Shown in pieces: positions 44,462-55,230 of a DNA stretch of 64,000 nucleotides. A program made the translations under genes and the position numbers. Every line of letters begins with the position of its first letter. The first letter of the stretch is position 1. The notes below the pieces were generated by a model. It ran no database searches and was not told the DNA's origin. It saw only the letters and a list, made by a program, of their open reading frames with translations. This stretch comes from Aldrovandia affinis. Its lineage: Eukaryota; Chordata; Actinopteri; Notacanthiformes; Halosauridae. Location of the stretch: positions 1,488,001 to 1,552,000 of the forward strand of contig JAINUG010000168.1 of NCBI GenBank assembly GCA_029706075.1, in the 5' to 3' direction.

Positions 44462-44575
44462 GTAAGTTCAAGCCTGATCTAGAGCAAGGGTAATTGTTCC
44501 CTTAGGGAAGGAACTGTAATCTATCCAAATAATCACCTACGATACTCAATACCATCAACACATATGACCTCACAT

Positions 44576-45462
44576 TGTGACGACCGCGGTAAGGACCCAG
44601 ACGCAGATCAGGGATTAGGCAAAAGAGTTGTTTATTAACAGGCAGGGGTCAAAACCAAGAATCAGGGAATCAGAGGTACAAAATCGTGAGGCAGAGAGAA
44701 GTAGTAATAGGGCAGTCAAAAGGTCGATACTCAGGAATCAGAAGGGCAAAAGGACAAAATCACTGGGCAGGCTCGGGGTCGTAATCAAAAGGTAATCTCG
44801 GAAAATGCTAATAACTCTGGCTTCGGAAAGGTAGGCTCAGGGAAATAGAATCAACGTACTGACAAGGGGAAATGAAAACACTGAACATATATACAGGGAG
44901 ACATAATAGAAATCAGGTGAGACAACGAGGAGAGAGAGGCTGGAACACAGGGAAGAGATAATTACATAACAAGAGGGAAACGTAAGACACGGACACTGAA
45001 CCATACTAACATATAGACAATAAACGACCTGGGAGAACAGGCAGACACGTGCATAGTAAAAGGAGAGGTACGCAAGGAGAAACGTTGCGTGCGTATGAGA
45101 GAGAGACGGAAAACTAAGCAGGGATAGGATAATGAGAGAGAAATGCCGGTAGTAGGAAGCGTGAGATAATTAGTGATTAGTAGTGTTAGTAACCTAATCT
45201 AAATCCCTAACGTTAGTAGATTAGTTAGTTAGTACTGTACACACCTAACTAATATATACAAAGTGCGATCAAGAAAGTAGGAAGGAAGAAACGAGAAAAT
45301 AAGCGAAGATTGAAATCCCGAAATGTAAACTCCGAGTGAATGACAAGACAAGGAGTGGATCAGGAACAATAACAGACGGGGATAACAGACGTGAACGAAA
45401 CATGACTCGAAGAAAGATAAACAAAGTACAAAAACAACAGAACAGATACTCAGAATATAACA
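44576..45462 (-). repeat. 3' LTR of Gypsy element
   Basis: 887 bp, TG...CA in both directions. On the - strand it follows a short purine-rich tract (ttagggggtcc) at 45463-45473 that can serve as the plus-strand primer site. Confidence 0.95.
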
Positions 45463-45551
45463 GGACCCCCTAAGAAACGCCTCTTGGCGTTTTAAACAGG
45501 AGGACACAAAAACACATGAACAAACAAGACGCAGGAAAGCCAGGCAGAAAG

Positions 45552-45690
45552 GGGCAAAGCACGTGGCGGGATCTCAGAACAGGCAGGGTCAAAACACATG
45601 GCAGAATCTCAGACAGGCAGGGTAAAGGCACGGGGCAGAATCTCAGACAGGCAGGGTCAAAACACATGGCAGAATCTTAGACAGCTCAGG
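45552..45690. repeat. 34-bp minisatellite in Gypsy 3' region
   Basis: About four imperfect units of caaaacacatggcagaatct, cagacaggcagggt lie between the chromodomain end and the 3' LTR. Confidence 0.85.
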
Positions 45691-46956
45691 GAACAATCAA
45701 AGTCTCTGATAAGGATTTGTCCAATATGAACCGGGATGGGACCCAGATGCGTTCTCGGGACGTAGCCCTCCCAGTCCACCAGGTATTGGCGACCACGGCC
45801 CCTGCGGCGAACGTCCAAGATCTTACGGACCGTGTAGGCATCTCCACCATCAATAAGGCGGGGGGGTGGGGGTGGCTCAGGGGCGGGACACAAAGGGTGG
45901 GTTACAAGGGGCTTGAGGCGGGAAACATGGAAGGTGGGGTGAATACGACGCATGGTGTGGGGTAACTTCAAAACAACGGCAGTGGGACTGATAATTCTGG
46001 AAATGGGGAAGGGGCCAATAAAACGGGGTGCGAGTTTGCGGTGGTCCATTCTGAGGGGAATGTCCCTGGTGGTCAACCAGACCCGCTGCCCAACCCGGTA
46101 ACGGGGAGCCTTGGAGCGTCCCTTGTCCGCCGTCTCCTTCATGCGGGCGCTGGCTCGGAGGAGGTTGCGACGTGTGAGGTTCCAGGTACGTCGGCATCTA
46201 CGGATGAACGCCTCGGCAGAGGGGACACCCACCTCCCTCTCCTGGCTAGGGAATAAGGGTGGTTGGTAACCAAGGCAGCATTCAAAGGGGGACATACGGG
46301 ATGAGGAAGAGGTTTGGGAGTTGATGGCATACTCTGCCCAGGGAAGATGTTGGCTCCAAGAGGAAGGGTTCCGGGAGCACAAGCATCGCAGAACGGTTTC
46401 AATAACCTGATTAGCCCGCTCTGTCTGGCCATTAGATTGGGGATGGAAACCTGAGGAAAGACTGACTGACGAACCAAGGAGTAAACAAAAAGCCTTCCAA
46501 AACCTGGCGATAAACTGGGGACCTCTGTCGGAAACAATGTTACTGGGGATGCCATGTAAACGAAAACGTGTTGGATAATGAGGGTGGCAGTCTCCTTGGC
46601 GGAGGAAGCTTGGGTAAGGGGACAAAATGAACAGCCTTGGAAAAACGATCAATAACAGTCATAATGGTGGTGTTGCTGTTGGAGGAGGGTAAACCCGTAA
46701 TAAAATCAAGAGCTATGTGGGACCAAGGGCGGTGAGGGATGGGTAGGGGCTGTAACAAACCAGAGGGATGCTGATGGGAAACCTTATTCTGGGCACAGAC
46801 AGAGCAGGCAGAAATAAAACTCCTAACGTCCTGGACCATGGCAGGCCACCAAAAACGTCTCTGGATAAAAGACATAGTCCTGTTTATGCCAGGGTGACAT
46901 GACAAGCGGGAGGAGTGACCCCACTGAAGCACCTGGGATCGGACAGAACTGGGCAC
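45657..46956 (-). pseudogene. Gypsy integrase with chromodomain
   Basis: The integrase inserts the DNA copy, and the chromodomain of chromoviruses binds modified histone tails and guides insertion. The frame 46540-46956 holds the HHCC zinc-binding region (from [14 protein letters not shown] to CSVCAQNK) and the first catalytic Asp ([11 protein letters not shown]). After a frameshift near 46600 the frame 45657-46652 supplies the second Asp ([12 protein letters not shown]) and the Glu ([13 protein letters not shown]). A GPF/Y-type region ([13 protein letters not shown]) and a chromodomain ([25 protein letters not shown]) follow. The chromodomain's last part is also shifted after DWEGY. Inactive as written, but every key residue is present. 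Confidence 0.93.
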
Positions 46957-48235
46957 GAAGAGGCGGTTCGAGGACAGCGACTGGGGCCGGCCTCACCCTC
47001 CAAGGCAGAGCGCACTGTTGCCTCAATGCGAAGTTGAACGCTGTTGATGGAGCATTGAGGCAGGATGGTGTCCGGAATGGAAACCCTGGATATGGGTTCG
47101 AAACGGCGAAAGGGCATCAGGTTTGGTATTCTTGGATCCAGGTCGATAGGAGAGAACAAAATTGAATCTCGAAAAGAAGAGAGACCAACGAGCCTGGCGG
47201 GAATTGAGTCTCTTGGCAGTCTGCAGGTACTCCAGGTTCTTGTGGTCTGTCCAGACCAGAAAAGGAACTTCAGCCCCCTCCAGCCAGTGCCTCCACTCCT
47301 CCAAGGCGAGCTTGACTGCGAGCAGTTCCCTGTTGCCAATGTCGTAGTTCTGCTCCGTAGGGCTGAGGCGATGGGAATAGAAGGCGCAGGGGATGAACCT
47401 TCTTGTCCTTGGCGGAGCGTTGGGAAAGGATGGCACCTGCCCCAATGTTGAAGCGTCGACCTCGACGATAAACTGGGCGGTGGGATCAGGGTGAATGAGA
47501 ATGGGGTCTGAAGTGAAGCGTTGTTTGAGTGACCGGAAGGCTAGTTCAGCTTGAGGATTCCAGTGAAACCGGATCTTGATGGAGGTGAGGGCGGTGAGTG
47601 GAGCAGCAATGGTACTGTAGTTCCTGATGAACCTTCTGTAGAAATTGGCAAATCCCAGAAAGCGCTGTAACTCCTTCCGGGACTCTGGCTGGGGCCAGTC
47701 CAAGACAGCCTTGATCTTGCGAGGATCCATTTGGATGCTCCCCGCCGAGATGACGAAGCCCAGGAAGGTGGTGGTGTGACAATGGAAGTCACATTTCTCT
47801 GGCTTCACATAAAGCCTGTTCTCAAGGAGACGCTGTAGAACTCTGCGGACCTGGGTGATATGTTCCTCCATACTCTTGGAAAAAATAAGGATATCGTCCA
47901 GGTAGACAAAACAAAACTGATTAATGAAATCCCTGAGGACATCGTTGATCAATGCCTGGAAAACGGCAGGGGCATTGGTTAACCCAAAAGGCATTACCAG
48001 GTACTCCCAGTGACCTGTCGGAGTGTTGAACGCCGTCTTCCACTCATCCCCCTCACGAATGCGCACCAGGTGGTAGGCGTTGCGCAGGTCCAACCGTGAA
48101 GACGGTAGCTCCCTGAAGTTGTTCAAATGCGGACGTCATGAGGGGAGAGGGTAGCGATTCTTGACGGTGATGTCGTTGAGCGAACGGTAATCAATACAGG
48201 GGCGAAGAGAACCGTCCTTCTTCCCCACGAAGAAG
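46884..48235 (-). pseudogene. Gypsy reverse transcriptase and RNase H
   Basis: The frame 47023-48126 contains [20 protein letters not shown], the fingers-palm start with its catalytic Asp. It continues with [19 protein letters not shown], the YLDD box ([13 protein letters not shown]) and the connection region ([16 protein letters not shown]). RNase H follows with [29 protein letters not shown] and [17 protein letters not shown] frameshift near 48130 separates it from the RT N-terminus (in 48123-48330). Another, near 47450, falls in the RNase H start, where the ASTLG segment lacks some residues. Family: Ty3/Gypsy. Confidence 0.95.
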
Positions 48236-48699
48236 AACCCGCTCCAGCGGGTGATGAGAGATGGCGAATGAGGCCAGCGGTCAAGGACTCCTGAAGGTAA
48301 GTGTTCATGGCCTCCGTCTCGGGACGGGACAAGGAGAAAAGACGCCCCCTAGGAGGGGTAGCGCCAGACAGGAGCTCAATGGCGCAATCATAGGGACGGT
48401 GGGGGGGCAGGCAGGTGGCTCGGGACTTGGAGAAGACCTCCTTGAGGTCCAGGTACTCGGAAGAAAAGCCCGACAGGTCAAGACTCATCTCGGAAGAAAG
48501 GGGACTCGGGACAGAAGACAGGGGACTCGGAACAGATGAATGGGCTTGCTGCAGGCATTCGGAAAGGCATTGTGGGCTCCAACCCACAATCCTGTGACTG
48601 CTCCATTCCACGGACGGATTATGCTTCACCAGCCACGGGTGGCCAAGGACAATAGGTGAGTGAGGGGAGTCAATAATGTGCAACCTTATCTTCTCTGGT

Positions 48700-48910
48700 G
48701 GTTGCCGGAGGTACGCAACGTAAGAGGGAACTGATCTGGGTAACTTGGGCCAGTCTCTGACCGTTGAGTGTGTTGGCAATAAGGGGGTGTGACAGACTGG
48801 AAACTGGAATCCCCCACTTCGCGACCACACCAGCATCCAGGAAACTCTCCTCAGCACCCGAGTCAATGAGCGCGGTGGTCTCTCGCCTCTGACCCTCCCA
48901 CTCGTCGTCA
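48700..48910 (-). pseudogene. Gypsy aspartic protease
   Basis: Around 48850-48870 the - strand encodes [11 protein letters not shown], the DSG active-site triad of retroelement proteases. It lies in a frame different from the zinc-knuckle frame just upstream, so a frameshift separates them. The flap region follows in about 48700-48800. Confidence 0.8.
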
Positions 48911-48959
48911 CCGGCAGGCAGGTCCGTTGCTTAGAGGATCGCTCAACAGGGATGACACC

Positions 48960-49949
48960 CACTAGTGCTCCTCGCTTAACTAGTGGGCGTTGGCTCCTTA
49001 GTAGGCAGCTGGAAATGAAGTGCCCAGACTCACCGCAGTAGAGACAGGATCGGTTGGCCATCCTGCGGTCACGCTCCTGACGAGAAAGGCGGGTCGATCC
49101 AGCTGCATGGGTTCAGGCTCCGGGGTAGTAGATGGAGCTGCCCTAGGGTGGTTGTAGGCACCGATCGGTGACCTGACCCCGGTCCTCCCAGACCCGGGAA
49201 AACCTCCGGAACTACGCCAGCGACGACGCTCCTGAAGCCGGGAGTCCACGCGGATGGCAAGGCTGATAAGGTCATCGAAGGACTCTGGCAGGTCACGAGT
49301 CAGGATCTCGTCCTTAAGATGTTCGGAGAGTCCACAGATGAAGGCGTCGTACAGCGCCTTCCTTCCCCAGCCACAGGCGTTAGCCAAGGTCTGGAAACGA
49401 ATGGCGTAATCCGACACCGACCCTCCCTCCTGGCGTAGGTAGAGCATCTCTCGAGCCGCGTCATGACCCTGCTTAGACCGGTCGAAGACCCTCCTCATCT
49501 CCTCGGAAAACCGGTCAAAGCTCTGACAGCAGGGAAGAGAGCCCTCCCACGCGGTGGTAGCCCAGGACTTGGCACGACCAGTCAGTTGGGTGATGGCGTA
49601 GGCGACCGGGATAATTCGCTGGGAAGCGTGGATGGCTGCAGTTGGAAGATCAACTGGCACTGCGTCAGAACGCACGACAACCTCCCGGTTCACCTGCGTA
49701 TCTCTCAGGAGGAGGCAGGCGTGGTTCGCGCACCGGCGCGGAGGAAGGCTCGGGTTGAAGTGGCGCCGCGGCATGCTGGGGTGCGGGGTTAATGACCGGA
49801 GCTCGCAGCGTGAGGGTAAGCTCAGCCAAACCGGAGGTGAGAGACTGCAGGTGTTCAGTCACACGCTCCAGATGGTCCTGGTGCGCTCCGAGCATGGCAC
49901 CTTGCTGCTCGAGGGCGAAGCGGAGCTGGTCTGGATCTGCTGGGTCCAT
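48960..49949 (-). pseudogene. Gypsy gag (capsid and CCHC knuckle)
   Basis: Gag forms the particle and binds the RNA. It starts at ATG 49949 (MDPADPDQLRFALEQQ), only 17 nt after the 5' LTR. The N-terminal frame runs to about 49690 and shifts into 48998-49774, which holds the capsid-type region (ITQLTGRAKSWATTAWEGSL, FDRFSEEMRRVFDRSKQG, RQEGGSVSDYAIRFQTLANA). The knuckle [14 protein letters not shown] lies at 49005-49050 in yet another frame (48123-49061). Confidence 0.9.
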
Positions 49950-49965
49950 CTTGGTCAGTACGTCC

Positions 49966-50850
49966 TGTGAAGACCGCGGTAAGGACCCAGACGCAGATCA
50001 GGGATTAGGCAAAAGAGTTGTTTATTAACAGGCAGGGGTCAAAACCAAGAATCAGGGAATCAGAGGTACAAAATCGTGAGGCAGAGAGAAGTAGTAATAG
50101 GGCAGTCAAAGGTCGATACTCAGGAATCAGAAGGGCAAAAGGACAAAATCACTGGGCAGGCTCGGGGTCGTAATCAAAAGGTAATCTCGGAAAATGCTAA
50201 TAACTCTGGCTTCGGAAAGGTAGGCTCAGGGAAATAGAATCAACGTACTGACAAGGGGAAATGAAAACACTGAACATATATACAGGGAGACATAATAGAA
50301 ATCAGGTGAGACAACGAGGGAGAGAGGCTGGAACACAGGGAAGAGATAATTACATAACAAGAGGGAAACGTAAGACACGGACACTGAACCATACTAACAT
50401 ATAGACAATAAACGACCTGGGAGAACAGGCAGACACGTGCATAGTAAAAGGGGAGGTACGCAGGAGAAACGTTGCGTGCGTATGAGGAGAGAACGGAAAA
50501 CTAAGCAGGGATAGGATAATGAGAGAGAGAAATGCCGGTAGTAGGAAGCGTGAGATAATTAGTGATTAGTAGTGTTAGTAACCTAATCTAAATCCTAACG
50601 TTAGTAGATTAGTTAGTTAGTACTGTACACACCTAACTAATATATACAAAGTGCGATCAAGAAAGTAGGAAGGAAGAAACGAGAAAATAAGCGAAGATTG
50701 AAATCCCGAAATGTAAACTCCGAGTGAATGACAAGACAAGGAGTGGATCAGGAACAATAACAGACGGGGATAACAGACGTGAACGAAACATGACTCGAAG
50801 AAAGATAAACAAAGTACAAAAACAACAGAACAGATACTCAGAATATAACA
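49966..50850 (-). repeat. 5' LTR of Gypsy element
   Basis: 885 bp, nearly identical to 44576-45462. Differences that I can count are one substitution near its inner end (tgtgaag versus tgtgacg), a few others in ggagaggt/ggggaggt-type positions, and several 1-2 nt indels in short homopolymers or ga runs. Confidence 0.95.
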
Positions 50851-50855
50851 CACAT

Positions 50856-51822
50856 ATATTCCATAGTCTGATTAACATCATCTTTTTAATTAAGAAATTA
50901 CATGTTGTTTTGGAGTATAAGCAAGCAGTGTTGCCTTTCTGAGACCTTTTAGAGTCAGACAGAAGTATTTTGAAATACTCAGATTAAAACATCACAGTGC
51001 TGTGGTTGGAGTTCAGTAACCAGGTGTCAGGCGTCATGGTCAGAAAGTCCAATGGAGAGTCTCAGATTTAGTCAGGTACCTGTAAACCGTAGGTCCTGTA
51101 ATGCCTTGTTCACACTACACGTTCTTGGCATCATTTCAGCTCACATTTTATAATTATTAGTCTGCACTTGAAACATAATATAACTATTGTTCTTTGTTAG
51201 GATTACTTATTGTTCTGGTTGTGGTTTCCTAACAAAAAATTAAACCCTGTCTCCTCCTACAGTTTTGAAGCTACAGGCACCAAAATCGTTTTTTTTTTCT
51301 TCTGTCAAAATATTAGGCTAGTGAGCATGGCTACATTTGGAGCAAGGTTTTAAAAAAGGTTTGAAAAGGTTTTCAGTCAACCACATTCTTGAAATACATT
51401 GCGATTGGTCTAATAGAAATATAATTTGGTTACATAAGGGCAAAAATCAACAAGGAATACCTGTGCCCATCATAAGTAATGTGACAGTGATGTCAGAAGC
51501 CGTTTGGATATGTAATCAATGGAGGCATATGAGGGGTAAGTACAAAATGTAACATTTCAAAGTTACACAGGCTTTAATTATGATTTACAAGCAATATGCA
51601 ATGCAATATTTTAACAGACTATAAATTAACAGAAATTAATTTGTCCAGATACTTACGATCACCTAAAATGGGCAAGCAGTTTTAAAATACTAAAACATAT
51701 ATGCATATAAATACCCAGGAATAAATTGTCACATTCTGTACTTGCCTCCCATATTCTTGTATTGAAAATAAATCTAAATGCTTGAGTATAGAGCAAACGT
51801 AAACATTTAGACTTCACTGTCC

Positions 51823-51823
<1 letters not shown>
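50856..51823. other. Intronic sequence with an orphan open frame
   Basis: The + strand frame 51340-51552 (VNHILEIHCDWSNRNIIWLH, then NVTVMSEAVWICNQWRHMRG) is preceded by gttttcag and ends at a donor-like AGGG|gtaagt. The protein is not recognised and its phase does not directly follow CFAP20DC exon d. It could be an exon of this or another gene, or an old transposon piece. The rest is AT-rich intron. Confidence 0.35.

Positions 51824-51824
<1 letters not shown>

Positions 51825-51856
<32 letters not shown>
51825..51856. repeat. (TAA)n microsatellite / LINE tail
   Basis: A 32-base trinucleotide run at the 3' end of the - strand L2 element. Confidence 0.9.
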
Positions 51857-51862
<6 letters not shown>

Positions 51863-52201
51863 TATTTTCAAATAGGTATCTCAAAGTGATCTCTGTACTC
51901 TGTGCTGTACAGAGTGGGTGGTGACATTGCAACACACAATAAAAACAATAGTACACTTTAAAAAGTGCACTGTAAAAAGACCAAGACCAATAATAATAAT
52001 CATCATAATAATGCATGGCTAAAAACAGAAGTTGTTTCTTTTTAAGTCAAGGGGTGAAGGCAATATGGTACAGGTGGGTTTTGAGTCCAGCTGAGTGAGT
52101 GTTTGAGGTAGCTGAAAGTGGTTGGGCAGTGTGTTCCAGAGGCGGGGGGCAACAGTGCTGAAAGAACGGTTACCTATGGTGTGGAGTGTGGTCCTGGGAA
52201 T

Positions 52202-53174
52202 CTAGAGTTTGGGGGTGGCCTTGGACCTGAGACTGCGGGTGGGGGCTTGGGAATGTAGCAGTTCCTTCAGATAGGTAGGGGTATGTAAGTGGATGCATGT
52301 GAATGTCAGGAGGAGGATTTTGTATTGGATTATTTGGGTTATGGGGAGCCAGTGAAGAGATGCCAGTATGGGGGTGATGTGTTCATGTTTGGAGACTAGC
52401 ATGAGAATCCGGGCTGCACTGCTTTGGATGTATTGAAGTTTTTGGAGGCTTTTGACTGGGATTCCTGTGAAAAGGGAGTTGTAGTAGTCCAGTCTTGAGG
52501 AGACAAAGGCATGGGCTAGCTTCTCAGCGTCAGAGTGATTCAGTGAGGGGCGGAGTTTGGAGATGTTTCTCAGATGGTAAAAAGAGGCTTTGTATATATT
52601 TTTCATGTGACTGTCGAAGGTGAGGGATGGATCAAACTTAATACCAAGGTTGTGATGGAGGTGGAGAGGGGGATGGTTTGTCCTGCGCTGGTGAGCTGAA
52701 ATGTGTCTGAGTGCAAGGTCTGGTGGGGTGTGCCGATCAGGAGGGCCTCTGTTTTGCTGCTGTTGAGTTGCAAGAAGTTGTGTGTCATCCATACCCTTAT
52801 CTCCTTAATACAGGTGTTCAGGCACGTGATGGCAGCAGAGGCACTGGGAAGGATGTTGAGGTATATTTGCATGTCATCCACATAGCAGTGAAAGAAGACA
52901 TCATGGCGACTGATGATGCAGCCTAGCGGGAGGAGATACAGAATAAGTAAAATAGGGCCTAGGACCGATCCCTGCGGAACACCACATGTGACCGGGTAGG
53001 ATTCAGATTTGATGCCCCCCAAAGTAACATATTCGACTCTACCCCGGAGGTAGTTGAGAACTGGTGCAGAGAGGCCAGTTCAACAGCATAGTTGTTGAGG
53101 TGCTGGAGGAGGAGGGAGTGGTCAATAGTATCAAAGGCTGCACTCAAGTCAAGAAATACCAGCAGACTTGGCAA
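52202..53174 (-). pseudogene. L2 reverse transcriptase
   Basis: Three overlapping - strand frames. 52959-53174 opens LLVFLDLSAAFDTIDHSLLL, with the first catalytic Asp. 52603-53022 has GVPQGSVLGPILLILYL and the box FFHCYVDDMQIYLNI (YVDD form). 52202-52792 has LGIKFDPSLTFDSHMKNIY, then DAEKLAHAFVSSRLDYYNSL and HITPILASLHWLPITQIIQY, the L2 C-terminus. The overlaps show at least two frameshifts. Confidence 0.9.
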
Positions 53175-53201
53175 GCCGGAGTTAGCAGGTCATTAGTGAC
53201 C

Positions 53202-53690
53202 TTAACTAGGGCAGTTTCTGTACTGTTTCTGACATAGAGCAGGGGTGCAGGTTTTCAGCAGTGTAGTGGTGATAGGGTGAAGTGAGCAGGTTGATGTTTT
53301 CATTTTGGTGATGATTTCTCCAATACCATGGGGGGTAATGTCATAAAAGGTTGTAGATGTTGGTGGCCAGGGATCAGTAGAAGGGCGGGTAGTGGGTGAT
53401 GAGGATATGACAGCTCTGATATTGCTGACTTTGTTCTTGAAGAACTCAATTAAGTTGTTGCACTGAGTCTCAGTACCTTCGATTGGGGATTGGGTCACTG
53501 GTTTTAAGAGGTGGTTAATTGTTGAGAAGAGATGCTTGGGCTTGCCAGCATCACGGTCAATGAGGTAGGAGGAGAAGGTTGACCGTGCATCTTTCAGTGC
53601 TAACGAGTACGCCTACTGGTGTTGATGGAAGGCAATTTTGTGGACAGTGAGACTTGTTGACCTACATAGGCATTCAAGCTTAAGTCCAGA
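53202..53690 (-). pseudogene. L2 linker before RT
   Basis: The frame 53202-53498 includes NNLIEFFKNKVSNIRAVISS and DITPHGIGEIITKMKTSTCS, the spacer that precedes the RT domain in L2 elements (F-NKI--IR...PT-LLK). No catalytic role is known. Confidence 0.7.
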
Positions 53691-53695
53691 CGTCT

Positions 53696-54890
53696 TCATC
53701 TTTCGTAGCTCAGGGGTATACCAGGGGGCAGAGTGTGAATTGGACACAAGGACACAGGGCGTGATTTCAGGGGAGCAAACTGGTTGAGTGTGACGCTCAA
53801 AAGGTTGTTATAGTGGGCAACAGATTTCTCAGCAGATAAATTAACTGGAGGAGAGACTGTAGACTGAAGTTGCTGGGCAAACTGCTCTGTGTTAATGGAT
53901 TTTAGTTTTCTAAAATGAATGACACGGTGCCTGTTTCTTGAAGGTGGGAGAAATGCCAGATCCACTGACACAGCCATGTGGTCAGAGAAGCCAAGGTCTG
54001 AGATCTGCAAGTTATTGACTGGAACATGATTAGTTATGAGAAGATCTAGTGTGTGGCCACGATTTTGAGTAGGGGTATCAACATGTTGCTTTAAAACGAC
54101 ATAGTTGAGTAAGTTGAGAAAATCTGCGGCTAGTGTGCAGCTGGGTGAATCAACATGTATATTAAAATCCCCTAAAATTACTGTGTTTTTTGAAGAGGAA
54201 CAACATTTTTACATTTTACAATGTAACAAAGAAGTGAGGAAGTCAGACATTTCAGATAAAAAGGCTGCATTAGCTTTAGGAGGTCAGTAAGCAACTATGA
54301 CAGAGGACGGTTTACATTTGAAGGCTAAATATTCAAAGGAATTTCAGGTAATGAAAGTAGTGACAGTTTCAGATCGGCTCGATGTATAACAGCAAGTCCT
54401 CCACCACGGCCGGAGCAGCAGGCTTTTTCAATGTAACTGTAGCCAGAAAGGCAAGTCTCATTTAAGGTGTGATAAGGACCATGCTGATGCCAAGTTTTAG
54501 TCAAGCATAAAATATCCGTTTTAGAGTCCATTTGGCTAGTTGTGTAACAGAAGAGACTTATTAGTGAGAGATTGTGTGTTGAGCAGGGTAAGTTTGACCG
54601 GTGTAATATTTTGGGAAGAGGAGGGAATTTGATTATATCTCTGAAGGGGGCGTAGGTTGCTGAAATCCACTCCGTGTTTTGCACTTGTCAGGAGTTTGTG
54701 AAGTCTCACGGTGTTTCTGATGATTACCAGAAGCGGGAATTTGCTTTTAGTTTGAACACGTCGGGATCCTGTGTGAAGGTACTTTAGTCTGTTAAGGCAT
54801 CCCAATTCACGGCACCAGCTCAGAACGTATTTTCCGATTGAATGTTTAATGTTCCTCAGTCTCAGCAGCTCAGAGACTGTGCATGTTGTC
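53696..54890 (-). pseudogene. L2 endonuclease and N-terminal region
   Basis: 54325-54684 encodes SKTDILCLTKTWHQHG (the ETW motif appears as KTW, the Glu replaced by Lys), followed by SGRGGGLAVIHR. 53696-54010 ends the domain with SDLGFSDHMAVSVDL (SDH motif). Between them an open stretch is broken by stops. 54536-54892 is the N-terminal leader. The ETW-to-KTW change would abolish the usual metal-binding Glu. Confidence 0.85.
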
Positions 54891-54924
54891 ATGATAAAAA
54901 TAGTTTCAAAGTATCAACTGGGCT

Positions 54925-55230
54925 TCCCGCATGGTCTAGTGATTTTAACGTCCAACGCTGGCCACAGCGACCGGGGTTCGTTTCCACCGGGGGTGGCAAT
55001 TGGCTGTCCACCCCAGGGAGAGGGAGGGAAGCCAACAAGACATTCTCTGCGCACAGGAGTGGCGGGGTGCCGGAGTTACGATTGACAGCTTGGCGAGTGC
55101 CATCTCGGGGGAGACGATACTTTGACTTTGTCACTGCCGGTCACAGGGCTACGGCAGCGAACTATGAGGGAAGGATTGACCTGAAAATTAGCAGGTGTAA
55201 TTGGCTACCAATTTGGGAGAAAAACGGGAT
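54925..55230 (+). mobile_element. tRNA-Glu-like SINE
   Basis: The head gcttcccgcatggtctagtg resembles the 5' part of tRNA-Glu including the A box, and ccggggttcgtttccacc is the B box. The tail ggtgtaattggctaccaatt, gggagaaaaacgggataaaa is shared in type with the SINEs at 6300 and 10372. Substitutions in both boxes and lack of a foldable acceptor stem rule out a tRNA gene. Possible flanking duplication: aaagtat at 54908 and 55256. Confidence 0.82.

Larger units (their letters stand above)
44576..50850 (-). mobile_element. Full-length Gypsy chromovirus (family A)
   Basis: A 6,275-bp LTR retrotransposon with LTRs at 44576-45462 and 49966-50850 and an exact 5-bp target duplication CACAT at 44571-44575 and 50851-50855. 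On the - strand the order is gag, protease, reverse transcriptase, RNase H, integrase, chromodomain, which places it in the chromovirus branch of Gypsy (sushi-ichi-like). The two LTRs differ at only about ten places, mostly 1-2 nt indels, so insertion was recent. All large frames are nevertheless broken by frameshifts. Confidence 0.97.
51824..54900 (-). mobile_element. L2-clade LINE, near full length
   Basis: A - strand element. Its 3' tail is a (taa)n run at 51825-51856, preceded by a 3' UTR, then the RT C-terminus (52202-52792), RT core (52603-53174) and endonuclease (about 53690-54684). The 5' region reaches to about 54.9 kb, where a SINE begins. Several frameshifts and stops are present. 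GC content and divergence suggest an older copy than the Gypsy element. Confidence 0.88.

Noticed and set aside
45552..45690. CRISPR-like array
   Set aside because: The repeats are imperfect head-to-tail minisatellite units without spacers, in a vertebrate retrotransposon.
45717..50028. Several + strand frames of 80-130 residues
   Set aside because: They are antisense shadows of the Gypsy gag-pol region.
54930..54995. Possible tRNA-Glu gene
   Set aside because: A and B boxes are present but the acceptor stem is absent and a SINE body and tail follow.
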